Below, in pieces: positions 23,909 through 34,521 of a stretch of DNA of 59,493 nucleotides. The stretch comes from Burkholderiaceae bacterium (lineage in GTDB: Bacteria > Pseudomonadota > Gammaproteobacteria > Burkholderiales > Burkholderiaceae_C), in assembly GCA_004299095.1 (NCBI GenBank), contig SCQQ01000061.1:1-59493 (forward strand), written 5' to 3'. The translations under genes and the position numbers were made by a program. Numbering within the stretch: position 1 is the first letter of the stretch; each line of letters starts with the position of its first letter. The notes under the pieces were generated by a model that was given only the letters and a program-made list of their open reading frames with translations, made no database searches and was not told the DNA's origin.

Positions 23909-24490
23909 ATGCAAACGCGCAACACCTATCACTCGGCGCTCATTGGCATCCACTGGCTGACCGTGGTGCTGATCGCCGCCGCCTACGCCCTCATCGAGTT
24001 CCGCGGCATCTTTCCCAAGGGAACCGGCGCGCACGACCTGATGAAGACCTGGCACTTCATGCTGGGCCTCACGGTCCTGGCGCTATTGCTGGCGCGCATT
24101 CCGCTGCGCCTGGCGTTCCGCGCGCCGCCCACTACGCCGGAGCCGCCGGTGTGGCAGGAACGGCTCGCGGGCGCCATGCATCTGGCGCTCTATGCCTTCC
24201 TGGTCGTGATGCCCATCCTCGGTTGGCTCACGCTGAGCGCCAAGGGAACGCCGATTCCCTTCTTCGGGCTGGAATTGCCGGTGCTGCTTTCACCCGACAA
24301 GGGGCTGGCGAAGAACCTGGAAGGCATCCACGAGTGGATCGGCAACCTGGGCTACTGGCTGATCGGCCTGCATTCGGCCGCGGCGCTGTTCCACCACTAC
24401 GTGTTGCGCGACGACACCTTGCGGCGCATGGGGTTCAAGCGCAAACCGGCGAAGCGGCTCGGCCGATCGTTGGAAGCGACGCGGTCGTGA
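23909..24490 (+). CDS. Cytochrome b561-family membrane protein
   Basis: A 193-residue four-helix membrane protein of the bacterial cytochrome b561 family, which transfers electrons between quinol and periplasmic acceptors such as superoxide. The heme-ligand histidines are visible in SALIGIHWLTVVLI, TWHFMLGLTVLALLLAR, AGAMHLALYAFLVVMPILGW and GLHSAAALFHHYV. ATG at 23909 follows AGGGAG; an in-frame ATG at 23888 would add seven residues. It ends 23 bases before a strong terminator hairpin. Pairing with a PepSY protein recalls PepSY-type electron transfer systems. Confidence 0.92.
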   Translation: MQTRNTYHSALIGIHWLTVVLIAAAYALIEFRGIFPKGTGAHDLMKTWHFMLGLTVLALLLARIPLRLAFRAPPTTPEPPVWQERLAGAMHLALYAFLVVMPILGWLTLSAKGTPIPFFGLELPVLLSPDKGLAKNLEGIHEWIGNLGYWLIGLHSAAALFHHYVLRDDTLRRMGFKRKPAKRLGRSLEATRS

Positions 24491-24513
24491 TCCGCGAGCG
24501 CATGCCCGTAACC

Positions 24514-24556
24514 ATCGAGCCCCGGTGGAATCTTTCGGATTCCGCCGGGGCTCGAT
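24514..24556. terminator. Bidirectional terminator, 19-base stem
   Basis: The arm at 24514-24532 (ATCGAGCCCCGGTGGAATC) pairs with 24538-24556 with one mismatch around a TTTCG loop. GCGTTTTCGG follows on the plus strand. It separates the convergent cytochrome b561 and allA genes and probably stops transcription from both sides. Confidence 0.8.
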
Positions 24557-24581
24557 GCGTTTTCGGAATGGATGCTGAAGG

Positions 24582-25097
24582 CTACGGCAAACGCACGCTC
24601 ACCTGCGCCGGAATTGCCACCTCATCGCAGTTTTTCCCCGGCCCGACGCGATGCACTTCCAGGAAGTCGCAACGCTGGTCGAGCGCGATCATCGGATGGT
24701 GCCAAGTGCCGCGGTGGTAGTTGACGCCCTGCTTGCCGGTCGCGATGAACGCGCGCAGTGAGGCGACTGTCGGCGGATCGCCCGCGGGCGCGACCACCAC
24801 CAGGTAGCGCTGGCCATCGACCGGCGTGAACACCTGGCTGCCGAGCGGATGGCGCTCCATCAGGCGCAGCGGCACCGGCAGCGCTTCGGGCGCGCAGGTG
24901 ACGCGGCTGACGCCGGCGTGGCCGCCTTCGGCGGTGACGTCGATCCGCGCCAGATCCAGGTAGCGCCAGCCCTTGCCCTGGTTGATCGGAATCGGCTCGC
25001 CGACCGATTCGATCACGTCACCGTAGGGCGCAAAGGCTTCCGCGGTGAGCGGCGCGGCGGTCAGCGTGACTTTTTCCAGCGTTGCAGTCGAGGTCAT
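24582..25097 (-). CDS. allA: Ureidoglycolate lyase
   Basis: A 171-residue AllA-family enzyme that splits ureidoglycolate into glyoxylate and urea, the last step of allantoin breakdown. Recognisable stretches are LTAEAFAPYGDVIE, ERHPLGSQVFTPVDGQRYLV and GVNYHRGTWHHPMIAL; the His residues in the last are typical of the active site. The start at 25097 (MTSTATLEKV) is favoured over 25139. It lies 38 bases after puuE on the same strand, so the two likely form an operon. Confidence 0.93.
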   Translation of the reverse strand: MTSTATLEKVTLTAAPLTAEAFAPYGDVIESVGEPIPINQGKGWRYLDLARIDVTAEGGHAGVSRVTCAPEALPVPLRLMERHPLGSQVFTPVDGQRYLVVVAPAGDPPTVASLRAFIATGKQGVNYHRGTWHHPMIALDQRCDFLEVHRVGPGKNCDEVAIPAQVSVRLP

Positions 25098-25135
25098 GGA
25101 AGAGTTCCTTGTGTCGGGATAGCGATGCAAGCGTC

Positions 25136-26065
25136 TCAAGCCTTGTACGCGTGCACTTTGCGCCAGTGGCGCGCGATCTGCTCGCGCGTGCAGATCCAGG
25201 CGCCGTCGTGGCTTTTCACGTAGTCGATGAAGCGCTTCAGCGCCGCGGTGCGCGCCGGCCGGCCGCTGATGCGGCAGTGGATGCCGCAGGACATCATCTT
25301 GGGTGAGGTTTCGCCTTCGGCGTAGAGCGTGTCGAACGCGTCCTTCATGTAGGTGAAGTACTGCTCGCCCGAGTTGAAGCCTTGCGGCGCGACGTAGCGC
25401 ATGTCGTTGGTGTCGAGCGTGTACGGCACGATCAGTTGCGGCTTGCCCTTGACCAGCTCCCAGTAGGGCAGGTCGTCGTTGTACGAATCGGCGTCATAGA
25501 GGAAGCCGCCGTAATCGGCCACCAGGCGGCGCGTGTTCGGGCTGTTGCGGCCGGTGTACCAGCCCACGGGGCGCTTGCCGGCGAGCTTGGTGATGGTTTC
25601 CACGGTCCTGGCGATGTGCTCGGCTTCTTGCGTTTCGCCCATGTACTGGTAGTTGATCCAGCGCCAACCGTGGCAGGCGATCTCGAAGCCGGCATCGAGC
25701 ATGGCCGGAACCACGGCGGGGTTCTGCTCCAGCGCCAGGCCGACCGCGAAGATCGTGGCGGTGATTTCTTCTTCCTTGAACAGGCGCAAGAGGCGCCAGA
25801 AGCCGGCGCGGCTGCCGTATTCGTACAACCATTCCATGCTCATGTGGCGCTGGCCCTGCAAGGGCGGCGTGCCGACCATCTCGGAAATGAAGCTCTCGGC
25901 CGCCGGATCACCGTTCAGCACGCAGTTCTCGGCGCCTTCTTCGTAGTTGATGACGAACTGCACCGCCACGCGCGCCTTGTTCGGCCACTTGGCGTTGGGT
26001 GGATTGGCGCCGTAGCCGATCAGGTCGCGTGGCTGGTGCAGGGGAGAGACGGGACTTCCATTCAT
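25136..26065 (-). CDS. puuE: Allantoinase PuuE, polysaccharide-deacetylase fold
   Basis: A 309-residue metal-independent allantoinase that opens the hydantoin ring of allantoin to allantoate. Family stretches include DLIGYGANPP near the start, EITATIFAVGLALEQNP, EIACHGWRWINYQ, RPVGWYTGRNSPNTRR and DADSYNDDLPYW. The start at 26065 is preceded by AAGGAG and gives the usual length; the frame is open 84 codons further upstream through a hairpin repeat array and that extension is not coding. AllA follows. The next step, allantoate amidohydrolase, is not in the window, but ureidoglycine aminohydrolase is at 27244-28074. Confidence 0.94.
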   Translation of the reverse strand: MNGSPVSPLHQPRDLIGYGANPPNAKWPNKARVAVQFVINYEEGAENCVLNGDPAAESFISEMVGTPPLQGQRHMSMEWLYEYGSRAGFWRLLRLFKEEEITATIFAVGLALEQNPAVVPAMLDAGFEIACHGWRWINYQYMGETQEAEHIARTVETITKLAGKRPVGWYTGRNSPNTRRLVADYGGFLYDADSYNDDLPYWELVKGKPQLIVPYTLDTNDMRYVAPQGFNSGEQYFTYMKDAFDTLYAEGETSPKMMSCGIHCRISGRPARTAALKRFIDYVKSHDGAWICTREQIARHWRKVHAYKA

Positions 26066-26205
26066 GAACGACTCCTTTTCATGCGCAGTGTCTGGTGCGT
26101 TTTCGTGTTGAATGCGCTGGTTGTACCAAATTCCACAAAACGCCGGCACACCGTGGAGCGCTGCGTAGCCGCTCCAAAAGAAGCGGTGCGTCAAGTGCCG
26201 TTTGG

Positions 26206-26366
26206 GATGACCGCCCGCGCTGCGCTGCGGGGCATGACCTCGCTGCGCTTCAATGACCGGCGCTTCCGCGCCCATGACCCAAGTCATGGCAGCAAAGCTG
26301 CCGTCATGCCGTCGCACGACGGCGACGGCATTTCGTCATGCCGTCCGCCGCAAACGGCGGGTGCGG
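26206..26366. repeat. GTCATG-spaced hairpin array, copy 3 (inverted relative to copy 2)
   Basis: The stretch 26206-26259 matches the reverse complement of 20878-20929 almost base for base (GGTCATTGAAGCGCAGCG on the minus strand). It is followed by further small hairpins separated by GTCATG: GGCAGC/GCTGCC at 26288-26293 and 26297-26302, GCCGTCG/CGACGGC at 26308-26323, and CCGCCG/CGGCGG at 26345-26360. It lies in the promoter region of puuE and just after the mtgA stop. Confidence 0.65.
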
Positions 26367-27098
26367 CTACCGCGGCGGCGTCATGTCTTCGACATAGCCC
26401 GGTCCGCCCAGTTGTCGCATCTGCCGTTCTATCCACGCGCTGCGGCGCAGCACGTAAGCGCTCGGGCGATCGACATGCAGGACCCGAGGATTGGGCAGCA
26501 CGGCGGCCAGCCGCGCGGCCTGCGCCGGACCCAGGCGCGCCGGCGGCGTATGGAAATACGCGGCGCTGGCGGCGCCCACGCCATAAATGCCGTTGCCGAA
26601 CTCGGCGATGTTCATGTACACCTCGAGGATGCGCCGCTTCGGCCACGTGAGTTCGAGCAGGACGGTGAAGTAGGCCTCGATGCCCTTGCGCACGAAGCTG
26701 CGGCCGTTCCAGAGAAACAGGTTCTTGGCGGTCTGCTGGCTGATCGTGCTGGCGCCGCGCAGGCGCGCGCCGTCGTCGGCCGCGGCGATCGCCTGGTTGA
26801 TGGAGTCGAAATCAAAGCCGTGGTGGTAGGGAAACTTCTGGTCTTCGCTGGCGACCATCGCGAGCGGCACCCAAGGCGATATCTGGCCCCACGGCACCCA
26901 GCGCTGGCGCAGCTTGAAATTCTTTTCGCCATCGACCCACGCGGACACGTGGCGCTCGACCATGACGGCCGAGGTCCATGGCGGAATGAAGCGCAGCAGC
27001 AGCACCGCCGACCAGGTGATCGCCAGCCAGGCGAGCGCCGCGTAGCCCAGCGCGCGCAGCGGTCTGCGCCAGAGCGGTCGATGGGGTGCGCGAGACAT
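26367..27098 (-). CDS. mtgA: Monofunctional biosynthetic peptidoglycan transglycosylase
   Basis: A 243-residue family 51 glycosyltransferase that polymerises lipid II into glycan strands at the inner membrane. A single N-terminal membrane helix (ALGYAALAWLAITWSAVLLL) is followed by the catalytic domain with the family signatures VASEDQKFPYHHGFD (catalytic glutamate), GASTISQQTAKNLFLW and KRRILEVYMNIAEFG. There is no transpeptidase domain. Length is normal. It interrupts the purine catabolism genes on the same strand and has no obvious functional link to them. Confidence 0.96.
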   Translation of the reverse strand: MSRAPHRPLWRRPLRALGYAALAWLAITWSAVLLLRFIPPWTSAVMVERHVSAWVDGEKNFKLRQRWVPWGQISPWVPLAMVASEDQKFPYHHGFDFDSINQAIAAADDGARLRGASTISQQTAKNLFLWNGRSFVRKGIEAYFTVLLELTWPKRRILEVYMNIAEFGNGIYGVGAASAAYFHTPPARLGPAQAARLAAVLPNPRVLHVDRPSAYVLRRSAWIERQMRQLGGPGYVEDMTPPR

Positions 27099-27243
27099 GG
27101 GTGGGCGTGCGTCCGTGCAGTCGTGCCGGCCGCTGCGTGCTTCGGTTCACGCGTGGCCTCGGCGGCGGCTGAAGTGCGCACCCGATCCGAATGTCCGATG
27201 CGCTTTTTGCCGGATGCCGGCGTTGCGGGCCAGCGCGCCGGGA

Positions 27244-28074
27244 TCAGCCGTGAATCGTGAGCGCCGGATGGCGGCTCATGTCCTTGTACAGCAGGTAGCG
27301 GAACGGTCCCGGCCCGGCGGTGTAGCAGGCCTGCGGGCAGAAGGCGCGCAGCCAGAGGAAGTCGCCCGGCTCCACTTCCACCCAGTCCTCGTTCAGGTTG
27401 TAGACCGCCTTGCCCTCGAGCACGTACAGGCCGTGCTCCATCACGTGCGTTTCCTGGAACGGAATCACGCCGCCCGGCTGCAGCGTGACGATGGTCACGT
27501 GCATGTCGTGCGCCACGTCATTGGTGTCGATGAAGCGCGTCGTGCCCCAGACGCCATTGCAGTCGGGCATGAGCTGCACGTCGTGCTCGTCGTCGTGCGT
27601 GACGAAGCTCTTCGGCGGCTCGATGCCGTCGACGTAGCTGTAGCGCTTGCGCACCCAGATGAACTGCGCCGGCTCCTTGCCGCCATGGCTCAGGCTCCAG
27701 CGCGATCTGGGGCCGATGAAGACGTAGCTGCCGGGTTTCAGGGTGTGGCGCTTGCCATCCAGCGTGAGTTTGGGGTTGCCCTGGAGCACGAACAGCACGC
27801 CTTCGGCGTCGGGGTCGGGCTCTGGCTGGTCGCTGCCGCCGCCGGACGACACCTCCACCACGTATTCGGCAAAGGTTTCGGCAAAGCCTGAAAGCGGTCG
27901 TGCCAAGACCCAGAAACGCGTGTTTTTCCAGTGCGGCAGGCGCGTGGTGACGATGTCGCGCTGCACGCGTGCCGGAATCACGGCGTACGCGGTCTTGAAA
28001 ACCGAGCGGTCCATCGTGAGCGCGGTTTGCGGCAGCAGTCCGGCGGGTGGCGTGGCGTAAGTGCGTTTGGCCAT
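27244..28074 (-). CDS. allE: (S)-ureidoglycine aminohydrolase, bicupin
   Basis: A 276-residue bicupin enzyme that converts ureidoglycine to ureidoglycolate and ammonia, between allantoate amidohydrolase and AllA. The second cupin has the manganese site in ETHVMEHGLYVLEGKAVYNL and FCPQACY (Glu, two His and Gln). The first cupin is GVLFVLQGNPKLTLDGKRHT to PGSYVFIGP. The start at 28074 (MAKRTYATPP) is the family-typical one; a longer frame starts at 28221 but reads unlike the family. The gene is separated from puuE-allA by mtgA. Confidence 0.92.
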   Translation of the reverse strand: MAKRTYATPPAGLLPQTALTMDRSVFKTAYAVIPARVQRDIVTTRLPHWKNTRFWVLARPLSGFAETFAEYVVEVSSGGGSDQPEPDPDAEGVLFVLQGNPKLTLDGKRHTLKPGSYVFIGPRSRWSLSHGGKEPAQFIWVRKRYSYVDGIEPPKSFVTHDDEHDVQLMPDCNGVWGTTRFIDTNDVAHDMHVTIVTLQPGGVIPFQETHVMEHGLYVLEGKAVYNLNEDWVEVEPGDFLWLRAFCPQACYTAGPGPFRYLLYKDMSRHPALTIHG

Positions 28075-28402
28075 GGGATTCGATGTGATGAAGGCAGGTT
28101 TGAACGCTGAGAAGCGTCGTAGCATACCGCGTCGATCGGCCGCCGGACACGGCGATCGCGCCGGCTTCGCAGGTCTCTGCGCGGTGCGTGTGGCAGGCCG
28201 CGGCGGGTCGCGCTGCCGCAACGCGATCGCTAAGATGGCGGCCGCGCCCGAACAGGCGGGGCCGTCATCCGGTCTGCGCCCGACGCGGGCGCGACGGCAG
28301 GGGAGGCGCCGGCGCTGCTGGCTTCAGCGCGCGGGCGTGGAACGCCCCGGCCGTATCCCCATTCACGATGCCTGCGGTTGCCGCGGGCGCAGGGTGCATT
28401 CA
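28075..28402. other. Divergent intergenic region, no gene seen
   Basis: About 330 bases between the divergent ureidoglycine aminohydrolase and hydrolase genes. The open frames that continue into it from both sides are arginine-rich and look like read-through of non-coding high-GC DNA. Promoters for both genes should lie here, but I could not pick a convincing pair. Confidence 0.5.
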
Positions 28403-29311
28403 ATGCAAGTCAAGGCAAACGGTATTCATCTCGAAGTCGAGGATTCGGGCGGCAACGGCCCGGCCGTGCTGCTCATCATGGGCCTCGGCATGCAACTGAT
28501 CGGCTGGCCGGCCGGACTGGTCGACGAGCTCGCGCAGGCTGGCTACCGCGTGGTGCGCTTCGACAACCGCGACGCCGGGCTGTCGCAATCATTCGCGTCG
28601 TTTCCGCAGCCCAACATGATGTGGACGTTTCTGCGCTACCGGCTGGGAATGAAGATTCCGACCGCGTACAGCCTGGGCGACATGGCGCAGGATGCCCTGG
28701 GCGTGTTGGATGCGCTCGGCATCGCGCAGGCGCACGTCGTCGGTGCCAGCATGGGCGGGATGATCGCGCAGCGCGTCGCCATCGCCGGGCCGACGCGCGC
28801 GCTCAGCCTCACCAGCATCATGAGCAGCAGCGGCGCGCGGCGCTTGCCGGGGCCCCGGCGCAAAGTCGCCAGGGCCATGATGCAACGGCCGACCAAGGGC
28901 GACACGCTGGCGGCCATCAACCAGGCGGTGAAATTCTTCCAGTTGATCGGCAGCACGCGCCTGGCGGATCCGGTCGAGGAGTTGCGCGTGCAAATGACGG
29001 CGGCGCTGACCCGGGCCTACAACCCTGCGGGTACGCAGCGGCAAATGCTGGCGATCGCGGCCGATGCCGGGCGCGCAACTGAATTGGCGCGCATCAGTTG
29101 CCCCACGCTCGTGATCCACGGCCGTGACGATCCGCTGGTGCCGCTGCCGTGTGGCGAGGACACCGCGCGCCGCATTCCCGGTGCGCAACTGGCGGTGATC
29201 GACGGCATGGGGCACGACCTGGCGCGCGGCGTGGTGGCGCAAGTGATGCCGCTGATGTTGAGTCATTTCGAGCGCAGTTCGGCGGCGCGCACGCAAGCGG
29301 AGGCGGCGTGA
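28403..29311 (+). CDS. Alpha/beta-hydrolase fold protein
   Basis: A 302-residue alpha/beta hydrolase. The nucleophile elbow is GASMGGM around residue 115, the oxyanion-hole region is [14 protein letters not shown], the acid residue is probably in [12 protein letters not shown] and the catalytic His in GMGHDLARG. The family includes esterases, epoxide hydrolases and lactonases; the substrate cannot be told. The start at 28403 ([14 protein letters not shown]) is chosen because the frame upstream has no family-like sequence. The stop overlaps the queF start by one base (TGATG), indicating coupling. Confidence 0.88.
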   Translation: MQVKANGIHLEVEDSGGNGPAVLLIMGLGMQLIGWPAGLVDELAQAGYRVVRFDNRDAGLSQSFASFPQPNMMWTFLRYRLGMKIPTAYSLGDMAQDALGVLDALGIAQAHVVGASMGGMIAQRVAIAGPTRALSLTSIMSSSGARRLPGPRRKVARAMMQRPTKGDTLAAINQAVKFFQLIGSTRLADPVEELRVQMTAALTRAYNPAGTQRQMLAIAADAGRATELARISCPTLVIHGRDDPLVPLPCGEDTARRIPGAQLAVIDGMGHDLARGVVAQVMPLMLSHFERSSAARTQAEAA

Positions 29312-30174
29312 TGGCGGAAGACGTCAAGGAAGCGCTGCACGGCAGCGCGCTCGGCAAGGCCACCACCTACGCGGACCAGTACGACCCCGGCCTGCTGTAT
29401 CCGATTGCGCGCCAGCCGCAGCGCGCCGCCATGGGCCTGGCCGAAGGCGCGGCGCCGTTTTTCGGCGCCGATTTGTGGACCGCGTACGAGCTCTCGTGGC
29501 TGAACCGGCGCGGCAAGCCGCAAGTGGCGATCGCGCGCCTGATGGTGCCGTGCGAAAGCGCGTATTTGATCGAGAGCAAATCGTTCAAGCTCTACCTGAA
29601 CAGCTTCAGCGGCAGCGCGTTTGCCGACCCGGCCGACGTGCGCGAGCGCATCGCGCGCGACGTCAGCGCAGCGTTGTGGCACGGCGGGCCGGTGCGCGCC
29701 AGCGCCGCGGTGCAACTGCTGCTGCCCGACGATTTCGAGCGCGAAAAAGTCCGCCCGCTGGCGGGATTGGACTTGGATCGTCTGGACATCGAATGCACCC
29801 ACACGGCGCCGGCGCCCGAGTTGCTGACCGCCGCTTTCGACGAGCAGCCGGTGCACGAGGTGCTGGCGAGCCGCCTGCTCAAGAGCAATTGCCCCGTGAC
29901 CGGCCAGCCCGACTGGGGCAGCGTGCAAATCGATTACACCGGGCCGCAGATCGAACAGGGCGGGCTGCTGCGCTACCTGGTGAGCTTTCGTCACCACAGC
30001 GAATTCCACGAACACTGCGTCGAGCAGATCTTCATGGACGTTTGGCGGCGCTGCCACCCCAGTCAGCTCACGGTGTATGCGCGCTACACGCGGCGCGGCG
30101 GGCTGGAAATCAACCCCTGGCGCACCAGCCATCCCGGACCCGCCCCGCAGTCGGTGCGCACGGCACGACAATAG
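29311..30174 (+). CDS. queF: NADPH-dependent 7-cyano-7-deazaguanine reductase (long form)
   Basis: A 287-residue QueF of the two-domain proteobacterial form, which reduces preQ0 to preQ1 in queuosine biosynthesis. The N-terminal half holds the [13 protein letters not shown] signature near residue 90. The C-terminal half carries the catalytic cysteine in [11 protein letters not shown] and the substrate-binding FHEHCVEQI. The start overlaps the preceding hydrolase stop. No other queuosine gene is in the window, so this step is encoded apart from queCDE here. Confidence 0.95.
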   Translation: MAEDVKEALHGSALGKATTYADQYDPGLLYPIARQPQRAAMGLAEGAAPFFGADLWTAYELSWLNRRGKPQVAIARLMVPCESAYLIESKSFKLYLNSFSGSAFADPADVRERIARDVSAALWHGGPVRASAAVQLLLPDDFEREKVRPLAGLDLDRLDIECTHTAPAPELLTAAFDEQPVHEVLASRLLKSNCPVTGQPDWGSVQIDYTGPQIEQGGLLRYLVSFRHHSEFHEHCVEQIFMDVWRRCHPSQLTVYARYTRRGGLEINPWRTSHPGPAPQSVRTARQ

Positions 30175-30242
30175 GCCGTCGCCCGGCACGGTCTGCGCTC
30201 TCACGCATCCGGCGGGTCGCGCAGGAATCCGCCGGAGGGAAT

Positions 30243-31586
30243 ATGAAGCGCCGTTTTTTTGGTACTGATGGCATTCGCGGCACGGTCGGCCAGGAGCCGA
30301 TCACGCCCGATTTCGCATTGCGCCTGGGGCACGCGGTCGGGCGCGTGCTGAAGCGCCACGAGGCCAATCCGCTGGTGCTGATCGGCAAGGACACGCGCAT
30401 CTCCGGTTACGTGCTGGAGAGTGCGCTGGAATCCGGGCTGATTTCGGCCGGCGCCAGCGTCATGTTGCTGGGGCCGATCCCGACGCCCGCCGTGGCCTAC
30501 CTGACGCGCGCCCAGCGCGCCGACCTGGGCGTGGTCGTGAGCGCCAGCCACAACCCGTATCCGGACAACGGCATCAAGTTCTTCAGCGCGCAGGGCACCA
30601 AGCTGCCCGATGCCTGGGAGCTGGAAGTGGAAGCGGCGCTGGCCGAAGCGCCGCAGTGGGTCGGTTCCGCCGGCCTCGGGCGCGCGCAGCGCTTGGACGA
30701 TGCGGCCGGGCGCTACATCGAGTTCTGCAAGAGCACGTTCGATCACACGCTCAGCTTGCGCGGGCTCAGGATCGTGGTCGATGCGGCCAACGGTGCCGCC
30801 TATCAGATCGCGCCCAAGGTGTTTCACGAACTCGGCGCCGATGTGTCCGCCATCGGCTGCACGCCCGACGGCCTCAACATCAACGACGGCGTGGGCGCCA
30901 CGCATCCGCAGGCGCTGATCGCTGCGGTGCGCGAGCGCGGCGCCGACTACGGCATTGCGGTCGATGGCGACGCCGACCGGCTGCAAATGGTCGATTCCAG
31001 CGGCCGCCTGCACGATGGCGACGAGTTGCTGTACGTGTTGGCGCTGGCGCGCGCCAAGGCAGCGGGCGGTGCGCGGCCCGCGGGTTCCCTGGGCGGCGTC
31101 GTCGGCACGCTCATGACCAACCTGGCGGTGGAACAGGCGCTCGCCGCGCATGGCTTCGGCTTTGCGCGCGCCAACGTGGGCGACCGCTACGTGCTGGAAG
31201 AAATGCAGCGCCGCGGCTGGATCCTGGGCGGCGAAGGCTCCGGCCATCTGCTGGTGCTGGACAAGCACACCACCGGCGACGGCTTGATTTCCGCCCTGCA
31301 GGTGCTGCAGGCGTGCGTGCAGCAAGGCGCGTCGCTGGCTGACCTGTTGGCCGGCGTGCGGCTGTTCCCGCAAGTGCTGCTGAACGTCAAGCTGAAGCCG
31401 GGTGAGGACTGGACCCGGAACGCACGCCTAAAAGAAACCACGCACGCCGTCGAGGACGAACTCGGCACCAGCGGCCGGGTGCTGGTGCGCGCCAGCGGCA
31501 CCGAACCGCTGCTGCGTGTGATGGTCGAAGCCGCCGATCCGGCGCTGGCGCGGGCGGCGGCCGAGCGCGTGGCTGCGGCCGCCTGA
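30243..31586 (+). CDS. glmM: Phosphoglucosamine mutase
   Basis: A 447-residue enzyme that converts glucosamine-6-phosphate to glucosamine-1-phosphate for UDP-GlcNAc and so for peptidoglycan. The phosphoserine loop is [11 protein letters not shown] (Ser near residue 102), the metal loop is [10 protein letters not shown] near 241, the sugar-binding loop GEGSGH near 325 and the phosphate-binding loop [12 protein letters not shown] near 410. ATG at 30243 follows GGAGGG. The in-frame extension upstream reads through queF and is not coding. Confidence 0.97.
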   Translation: MKRRFFGTDGIRGTVGQEPITPDFALRLGHAVGRVLKRHEANPLVLIGKDTRISGYVLESALESGLISAGASVMLLGPIPTPAVAYLTRAQRADLGVVVSASHNPYPDNGIKFFSAQGTKLPDAWELEVEAALAEAPQWVGSAGLGRAQRLDDAAGRYIEFCKSTFDHTLSLRGLRIVVDAANGAAYQIAPKVFHELGADVSAIGCTPDGLNINDGVGATHPQALIAAVRERGADYGIAVDGDADRLQMVDSSGRLHDGDELLYVLALARAKAAGGARPAGSLGGVVGTLMTNLAVEQALAAHGFGFARANVGDRYVLEEMQRRGWILGGEGSGHLLVLDKHTTGDGLISALQVLQACVQQGASLADLLAGVRLFPQVLLNVKLKPGEDWTRNARLKETTHAVEDELGTSGRVLVRASGTEPLLRVMVEAADPALARAAAERVAAAA

Positions 31587-31599
31587 TGGCTGGTCCACC

Positions 31600-32355
31600 T
31601 TGACGGCCACTCCTTCATCCCCGGGCGAAGTCAACCTGTCGGAAGTCGACGGGGTGCGTTATTTGCACTTCGGCACCGAGTGGGTGCAGGGCGCCATGCG
31701 GATCGATGCGCCGTTCGCGATCGAGCTGGAATACGTGCGCCGCATGATGGCGTGGCTGCTGTTCGTCGATGCGGATACGGTTGCCGACCGGCACGCCATG
31801 CAGCTCGGCCTGGGCGCGGGCGCCATCACCAAGTTTTGCCATCGGATCCTGGATATGCGCTGCACCGCCGTGGAAATCAACCCGCGCGTGGTCGACGTGT
31901 GCCGCGCGTGGTTCCATTTGCCGCCCGACGACGTGTGCTTGCAGGTGGTGGTCGACGATGCCGCCCATGCGATCGAGAACGCACAATGGCGAGACACGGT
32001 GGATGCGCTTGCAGTGGACATTTATGACGATGACGCCGCCGCACCGGTGCTCGACAGCGTTGAAACGTATGCGGCGTGCCGGCGCTTGCTCTCCGACTCG
32101 GGGGTTATGACCGTGAACCTGTTCGGGCGCACGGCGCAGTTCGATCGCAGCCTGGCACGCATCGCAGAGGTGTTCGGCGCGCGCGCCGTGTGGCGCTTCC
32201 GGCCGACGCGCGCGGGCAATACCATCGTTCTGGCGCAGCGCACGCCGATGCGGCCGACGCTGGCCCTGTTGCAGCAGCGGGCGCGGGCTATCGAGGCGCG
32301 TTTTGGGCTTCCGGCGCGGCGCTGGCCGCGTCTTTTGCAGGTCTTGGAACCATGA
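31600..32355 (+). CDS. Spermidine synthase-like methyltransferase-fold protein
   Basis: A 251-residue Rossmann-fold protein related to spermidine synthases. Visible motifs are a nucleotide-binding loop MQLGLGAGAITKF near residue 68, the acidic AVEINPRVVDVCR near 90 and DALAVDIYDDDA near 138. The glycine loop is GLGAGA rather than GGGDG, and the DxxDP-type catalytic segment is replaced by DIYDDD, so aminopropyl transfer should not be assumed. The likely start is TTG at 31600, 13 bases after glmM. The stop TGA (32353-32355) falls in the ATGA that opens the second repeat element. Confidence 0.75.
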   Translation: MTATPSSPGEVNLSEVDGVRYLHFGTEWVQGAMRIDAPFAIELEYVRRMMAWLLFVDADTVADRHAMQLGLGAGAITKFCHRILDMRCTAVEINPRVVDVCRAWFHLPPDDVCLQVVVDDAAHAIENAQWRDTVDALAVDIYDDDAAAPVLDSVETYAACRRLLSDSGVMTVNLFGRTAQFDRSLARIAEVFGARAVWRFRPTRAGNTIVLAQRTPMRPTLALLQQRARAIEARFGLPARRWPRLLQVLEP

Positions 32356-32590
32356 TCCTGAAGCCGACAGTCGACCGCTTGTTATCGTTTGCAAAGCCGT
32401 ATGAATATTGAGTTCTGTCGATTCGATGCGCTGGACCGTTCGGGTGATGGCGCCATGCACCCACCGGCGCCACGCTCGACGCGTCATGCTGCGTTGCTCG
32501 TCCCTGCGCACGCCAGTGCGCTGCCTCCTCGCGTTTTGCCTGACACGCCGATCACGGCACTGGCGGGCGCATTCAACTGCCGGATTTAGG

Positions 32591-32594
<4 letters not shown>
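32352..32594 (+). mobile_element. MITE-like element between gene stop and GspE-like start, copy B
   Basis: A 243-base interval including an ATGA at each end, the same arrangement as copy A. The left arm at 32357-32375 (CCTGAAGCCGACAGTCGAC) matches the reverse complement of the right arm at 32572-32590 at 14 of 19 positions. Its first 31 bases match copy A at 26 positions; its last 26 bases are identical to copy A. The left ATGA gives the stop of the spermidine-synthase-like gene and the right one the ATG of the secretion ATPase. The middle diverges between copies apart from a conserved block near 32451-32507. No protein-coding gene is supported inside. Confidence 0.7.
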
Positions 32595-34393
<1,799 letters not shown>

Positions 34394-34521
34394 CGCGGAC
34401 GCTGCGTCGATCCGGCCATCCGTGTTCCTTTGATTTCCGTCGCCGGCTCGACGCTTGCAGCGCGCGCGCCGTGCGACCAGAATCAACGGCTTGATTGGCT
34501 CTCTTTCAGCAAGGAAACATC

